In this document: piece after piece, positions 5,534 to 8,408 of the stretch
Layout of the letters: every line of letters begins with the position of its first letter
Position numbering within the stretch: the first letter of the stretch is position 1
NCBI GenBank assembly: GCA_020849855.1
Contig: JADZFO010000063.1
Span: forward strand, 1 to 8,408
Length of the DNA: 8,408 bases
Reading direction: 5' to 3'
Source of the DNA: a bacterium
GTDB lineage: Bacteria > 4484-113 > JAFGCY01
Translations under genes and position numbers: made by a program
Notes under the pieces: model-generated
What the model saw: only the letters and a program-made list of their open reading frames with translations
What the model was told of the DNA's origin: nothing
Databases searched by the model: none

Positions 5534-8281
5534 ATGACCATGGCCTTCGGTTCCCAGATTACAGAGCGGCTCAGGTATCTTGCTGCGGCCCTGTTTGCAC
5601 TGCTTTCCTGCCTCTCAATCGTTCAGGATGCAAGCGCCTGCCGCTACTGCGCTGAGATCGAAGAGCTGGGCGCCGGGGCAGCGCTGGCGCCCGAGCCGCG
5701 GCAGTACGTGGCCCCGGACCGCAACTTCAGCACCCGGCACATCAGCCTGGACCTGGACCTGGATGTGCGCGGCGGCACTATCGCCGGCTCCGTGACGCAC
5801 ACCCTGGAAGTGCTGAAGCCCGGGGCGACCGAGCTGAGGCTGAACGCCGTCGCCCTGACCATTGACGCGGTTTCGATCGACGGCGTGCCGGTGGGCTATG
5901 ACTATCCCGTCACCGACTGGCAGGAGACCTCCCCCGACGGCATCTGGATCGCCGGAGCGACGCTGGGCGACTCGCATGACGGTCTGGTGGTGCATGCGCC
6001 GGCGCCCCTGAGTCGCGGCCAGATCATCCACCTGAAAGTGGATTACCACGGTGCGCCCAAGGAGGGCCTCTACTTCATCACACCCGACCCCGGCCTGGCC
6101 AGCTCGCGGCCGGAGGTCTGGAGCCAGGGCGAGGGCGAGCGCAACCGCTACTGGATCCCCTGTTTCGACTACCCCAATGAGAAGGCCACCTTTGAGGGCA
6201 CTTTCCGCGTCGACCCCGACATGCAGGTGCTGTCCAACGGCCGCCTGGAAGGCGTCAGCACAATCAATGGCAAGAGCCAGTTCCACTGGGTGCTGGACCA
6301 GCCCCAGGTGACTTATCTGATCATGGTCGCCGCCGGGGACTACGAAGTCTATAAGGACAGCTGGCGCGGCAAGGACGTGAGCTACTACGTCCCGCCGGGG
6401 ACCGGCGAAGAGATGGCCCGCGACGTTTTCAAGCAGACCCCCGACATGCTGGACTGCTTCAGCGACGCGCTGGGCATTGAGTATCCCTTCGACAAGTATG
6501 CCCAGGTAGTGGTGCAGAACTTCATCTTTGGCGGCATGGAGAACACCAGCGCCACCGTGCTGAACAGCCGCACCCTGTATGACCGCCGCGCCCTGCTGAG
6601 CCGCGACGGCGAGGACCTGATCGCCCATGAACTGGCGCACCAGTGGTGGGGTGACATGGTGACCCTGCGCGAGTGGAACCACATGTGGCTCAACGAGGGC
6701 TTCGCCACTTTCTTCCAAAAGTACTACAAGCAGCACCACAAGGGCGACGACGAGTACATCTACGACTTTGACGGCGCGCACCAGGAAGTGATCGGCGCCG
6801 ATCGCGACCCGCGGCCGATGGTGGTGGACTTCTTCAACCGCACGGACGAGCGCTCCAACGCGAATGTCTATCCCAAGGGCGCGACTGTGCTGGATATGCT
6901 GCGCCAGTATCTGGGCGACGAGGTTTTCTTTGACGCCCTGCACCGCTATGGCACGGAGATGCGCTTCCGGAACGCGGATACCCAGGACCTGATGCGGGCC
7001 TTCCGCGATGCCAGCGGAGAGAACCTGGACTGGTTCTTTGAGCAGTGGGTCTATCTGGCCGGCCATCCGGACCTGCGGGTCAGCAAGAGCTGGGACAGCG
7101 CGCGCGGCATGCTGACGCTGAAAGTGGAGCAGACCCAGGCCCAGAGCAATCTGGTACCGCTCTTCAGGCTGCCGCTGGACGTTGAGATCACCTGTGCGGA
7201 GAAGACGGAGCTCTTCCGCATCATGGTCAGCCAGCAGAGCCAGGAGTTCAATTTCCGCCTGCCCAGCGCGCCGCTGATGGTGCTCTTCGACAAGGGCGGG
7301 CACACGCTCAAGACCCTCGACTTCCCGCGCAGCGTGGAAGAGCTGGTCTACCAGCTTGACCACGGCGATACTTATGGCCGCATCGAAGCGGCCAAGGCGC
7401 TCGGCGCACTGGGCGAGAACGACCAGGCCTTTGAGGCTTTGCAGCGCACGTTGCTGGCGGAGGGCTTCTGGGGCCTGCGCCGCGAGTGCGCGAGGGCCCT
7501 GCGCGCCAGCGGGCACCAGCAGGCTTCGTCTGCGCTGCTGGCCGCGCTGGACAGCCCGGACGTGAAGGTGCGCGAGGCGGCCGCGGACAGCCTTGGCGGC
7601 AGGAAGAACACGCCGGAACTGGAGGCCAAACTGCGCTGGCTGGTCGATAACGACGAGGGCTACTGGGTGCGCAGCGAGGCCCTGGAAAGCCTGTGCCAGT
7701 GCAAGTCGCCCCTGGCGTATCAGGCCTGCATCAGCGCGTTGACGCAGCAGAGCTGCAATGAAACCGTGCGGGCCACGGCGCTGGGCCAGCTTGGCGCCAT
7801 GGACCCGCTGCCGGAGGGAGTGGACCGTGCAGCGCTGCTTGAAAGCCTGGCGCAGTATGCGACCGCCGCCAACAGCCGCGAATACCGGCACAGCGCGATC
7901 AATGCCTACGGCAACCAGGCCAGCCGTCTGAAGGATGCTGAGGCCAAGGGCCGCGCCGCGGACTTCCTGCTTGGCATGCTCCCGGACTGGTATGTGAACA
8001 CCCGCGCCTCTGTCATCGGCTCGCTGCAGGATATCGGCGACAAGCGCGCGATTGAGCCGCTGAAGCGCATGGCCACGCAGGACCCGGTTGAGCGTATCCG
8101 AAGGCGGGCGCAGAACGCCGCGGACAACATTGCCGGCCGGGTGGACCCGCAGACCAGCCTTGATGAGCTGAAGGCGCAGATGAAGGCGATGCAGGACGAG
8201 CTGGACAAGCTGAAGAAGGGCTATGCGGACCTGCAGAAAGAGCAGAGCGTGCCGCCGGTCCAGCCGCCGGCAAGCCCCTAA
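5534..8281 (+). CDS. Exported M1-family zinc aminopeptidase with C-terminal HEAT repeats
   Basis: This 915-residue protein is a gluzincin of family M1, which removes N-terminal residues from peptides. A signal peptide spans about 1-35 (core YLAAALFALLSCLSIV); cleavage before Cys36 (ASAC) could be by either signal peptidase, so lipidation is possible but uncertain. The mature start carries a C-R-Y-C pair (Cys36, Cys39). An N-terminal beta domain runs to about 270. The active site is complete: GGMEN (333-337) binds the substrate N-terminus, HELAH (365-369) plus Glu388 in WLNEGFA bind zinc with the standard 18-residue gap, and Tyr446 in VYPKGA is the expected transition-state tyrosine. From about 600 to 870, helical HEAT-like repeats appear (RIEAAKALGALGE, VREAAADSLGG, VRSEALESL, RASVIGSLQDIGD), then a coiled coil (about 872-904) and a Pro-rich tail. 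ATG 5534 has a good Shine-Dalgarno site. It probably works outside the cytoplasm; the substrate is unknown. Confidence 0.92.
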   Translation: MTMAFGSQITERLRYLAAALFALLSCLSIVQDASACRYCAEIEELGAGAALAPEPRQYVAPDRNFSTRHISLDLDLDVRGGTIAGSVTHTLEVLKPGATELRLNAVALTIDAVSIDGVPVGYDYPVTDWQETSPDGIWIAGATLGDSHDGLVVHAPAPLSRGQIIHLKVDYHGAPKEGLYFITPDPGLASSRPEVWSQGEGERNRYWIPCFDYPNEKATFEGTFRVDPDMQVLSNGRLEGVSTINGKSQFHWVLDQPQVTYLIMVAAGDYEVYKDSWRGKDVSYYVPPGTGEEMARDVFKQTPDMLDCFSDALGIEYPFDKYAQVVVQNFIFGGMENTSATVLNSRTLYDRRALLSRDGEDLIAHELAHQWWGDMVTLREWNHMWLNEGFATFFQKYYKQHHKGDDEYIYDFDGAHQEVIGADRDPRPMVVDFFNRTDERSNANVYPKGATVLDMLRQYLGDEVFFDALHRYGTEMRFRNADTQDLMRAFRDASGENLDWFFEQWVYLAGHPDLRVSKSWDSARGMLTLKVEQTQAQSNLVPLFRLPLDVEITCAEKTELFRIMVSQQSQEFNFRLPSAPLMVLFDKGGHTLKTLDFPRSVEELVYQLDHGDTYGRIEAAKALGALGENDQAFEALQRTLLAEGFWGLRRECARALRASGHQQASSALLAALDSPDVKVREAAADSLGGRKNTPELEAKLRWLVDNDEGYWVRSEALESLCQCKSPLAYQACISALTQQSCNETVRATALGQLGAMDPLPEGVDRAALLESLAQYATAANSREYRHSAINAYGNQASRLKDAEAKGRAADFLLGMLPDWYVNTRASVIGSLQDIGDKRAIEPLKRMATQDPVERIRRRAQNAADNIAGRVDPQTSLDELKAQMKAMQDELDKLKKGYADLQKEQSVPPVQPPASP

Positions 8282-8297
8282 GTGTTGAGTTTCGGGA

Positions 8298-8375
8298 GGT
8301 TGTTCACACAGAACTCTGTGAGATGCTGAAGGTTACGAGCACAACGGCATCCGGAGGAATCCTGCGTGAACAACC
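8298..8375 (+). promoter_or_regulatory. Leader with long inverted repeat covering the start of the next gene
   Basis: GGTTGTTCACACAG (8298-8311) is the inverse complement of CTGCGTGAACAACC (8362-8375) at 13 of 14 positions. The right arm covers the GTG start (8366-8368) and begins just after the Shine-Dalgarno site, so pairing would hide the start codon. The inner part of the left arm, CACAG (8307-8311), can instead pair with CTGTG (8316-8320) around an AACT loop. The two folds compete, as in translational switches. There is no T-run, so it is not a terminator. I recognise no known riboswitch class, and a function is inferred. No convincing promoter was found in 8282-8297; the transcript could come from readthrough of the peptidase gene. 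Confidence 0.45.
8353..8358 (+). promoter_or_regulatory. Strong Shine-Dalgarno site GGAGGA for the gene starting at 8366
   Basis: GGAGGA is a near-ideal complement to the 3' end of 16S rRNA and lies 7 nt before GTG 8366. It is the main evidence that a new gene starts there. A competing ATG at 8377 is followed by a stop codon after two sense codons. Confidence 0.65.
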
Positions 8376-8408
8376 AATGCAAGCATAGCAAGTTCAGTGT
8401 GCGCGAGC
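8366..8408 (+). CDS. Start of an unidentified gene, cut by the window end
   Basis: From GTG 8366 the frame is open to the window end and gives 14 residues, MNNQCKHSKFSVRE. A strong Shine-Dalgarno site at correct spacing supports the start. The fragment is too short for family assignment; it is polar, with no sign of a signal peptide so far. It lies 84 nt after the peptidase stop on the same strand, and its start codon is part of a long inverted repeat that may control its translation. Confidence 0.55.
   Translation, partial: MNNQCKHSKFSVRE

Noticed and set aside
5615-7891. 758-codon open frame on the - strand opposite the M1 peptidase
   Set aside because: It is antisense to a gene with a complete M1 active site, has no recognisable motif, and its Gln/Ala/Val/Leu-rich composition is what GC-rich codon bias gives on the opposite strand.
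8377-8388. ATG start near the window end
   Set aside because: The frame stops after three codons (ATG CAA GCA TAG); GTG 8366 has the Shine-Dalgarno site and stays open.
1-8408. CRISPR array, tRNA or rRNA genes
   Set aside because: No regularly spaced direct repeats, tRNA T-arm (GGTTCGA-type) context or rRNA signature was seen; intergenic space totals only a few hundred bases.

Overview
The window is GC-rich bacterial DNA with every supported gene on the + strand. It is tightly packed, heavy in CTG (Leu) and AGC (Ser) codons, and uses classical bacterial signals: Shine-Dalgarno sites, sigma70-type -10 boxes, Sec and lipoprotein signal peptides. A CsaB-type pyruvyltransferase, together with lipidated and exported proteins, points to a bacterium that pyruvylates a cell-wall or surface glycan. 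Such enzymes usually support S-layer (SLH-domain) anchoring and occur in Firmicutes and in diderm lineages such as Thermus, cyanobacteria and related groups. I cannot assign a phylum from this window.

Layout. (1) Positions 1-121 are the right end of an IS481-family insertion sequence carrying the last 41 codons of its transposase. The element seems to end at ACA (121) next to CCTAGG (122-127), a match to the NCTAGN target known for IS481, and the transposase stop codon TAG lies inside that target. (2) Positions 153-5386 look like one operon: csaB, a secreted beta-propeller-like protein, a lipoprotein with Ig-like domains and TolB-like (PD40) repeats, and the GTPase hflX. Successive junctions are a 19-nt gap, an ATGA overlap and a TAGTG overlap. 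The probable promoter is an extended -10 placed so that the csaB mRNA would be leaderless. (3) Positions 5387-5533 are intergenic, with nested palindromes and a sigma70-like promoter. (4) Positions 5534-8281 encode an exported M1-family zinc aminopeptidase with a complete active site, a HEAT-repeat region, a coiled coil and a Pro-rich tail. (5) Positions 8282-8365 form a leader with a long inverted repeat that could sequester the GTG start of a new gene at 8366, which runs off the window.

How the genes fit together: csaB modifies an envelope glycan, the propeller protein and the lipoprotein are probably periplasmic or surface proteins, and the M1 peptidase is exported and would degrade peptides outside the cytoplasm. 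HflX (ribosome splitting and rescue) is the cytoplasmic exception and is translationally coupled to the lipoprotein gene. I found no CRISPR array, tRNA, rRNA or recognisable defence system. The most notable features are the IS481 end with its target-supplied stop codon, the adjacent leaderless csaB promoter, the divergent HflX linker, and the two sets of competing stem-loops.
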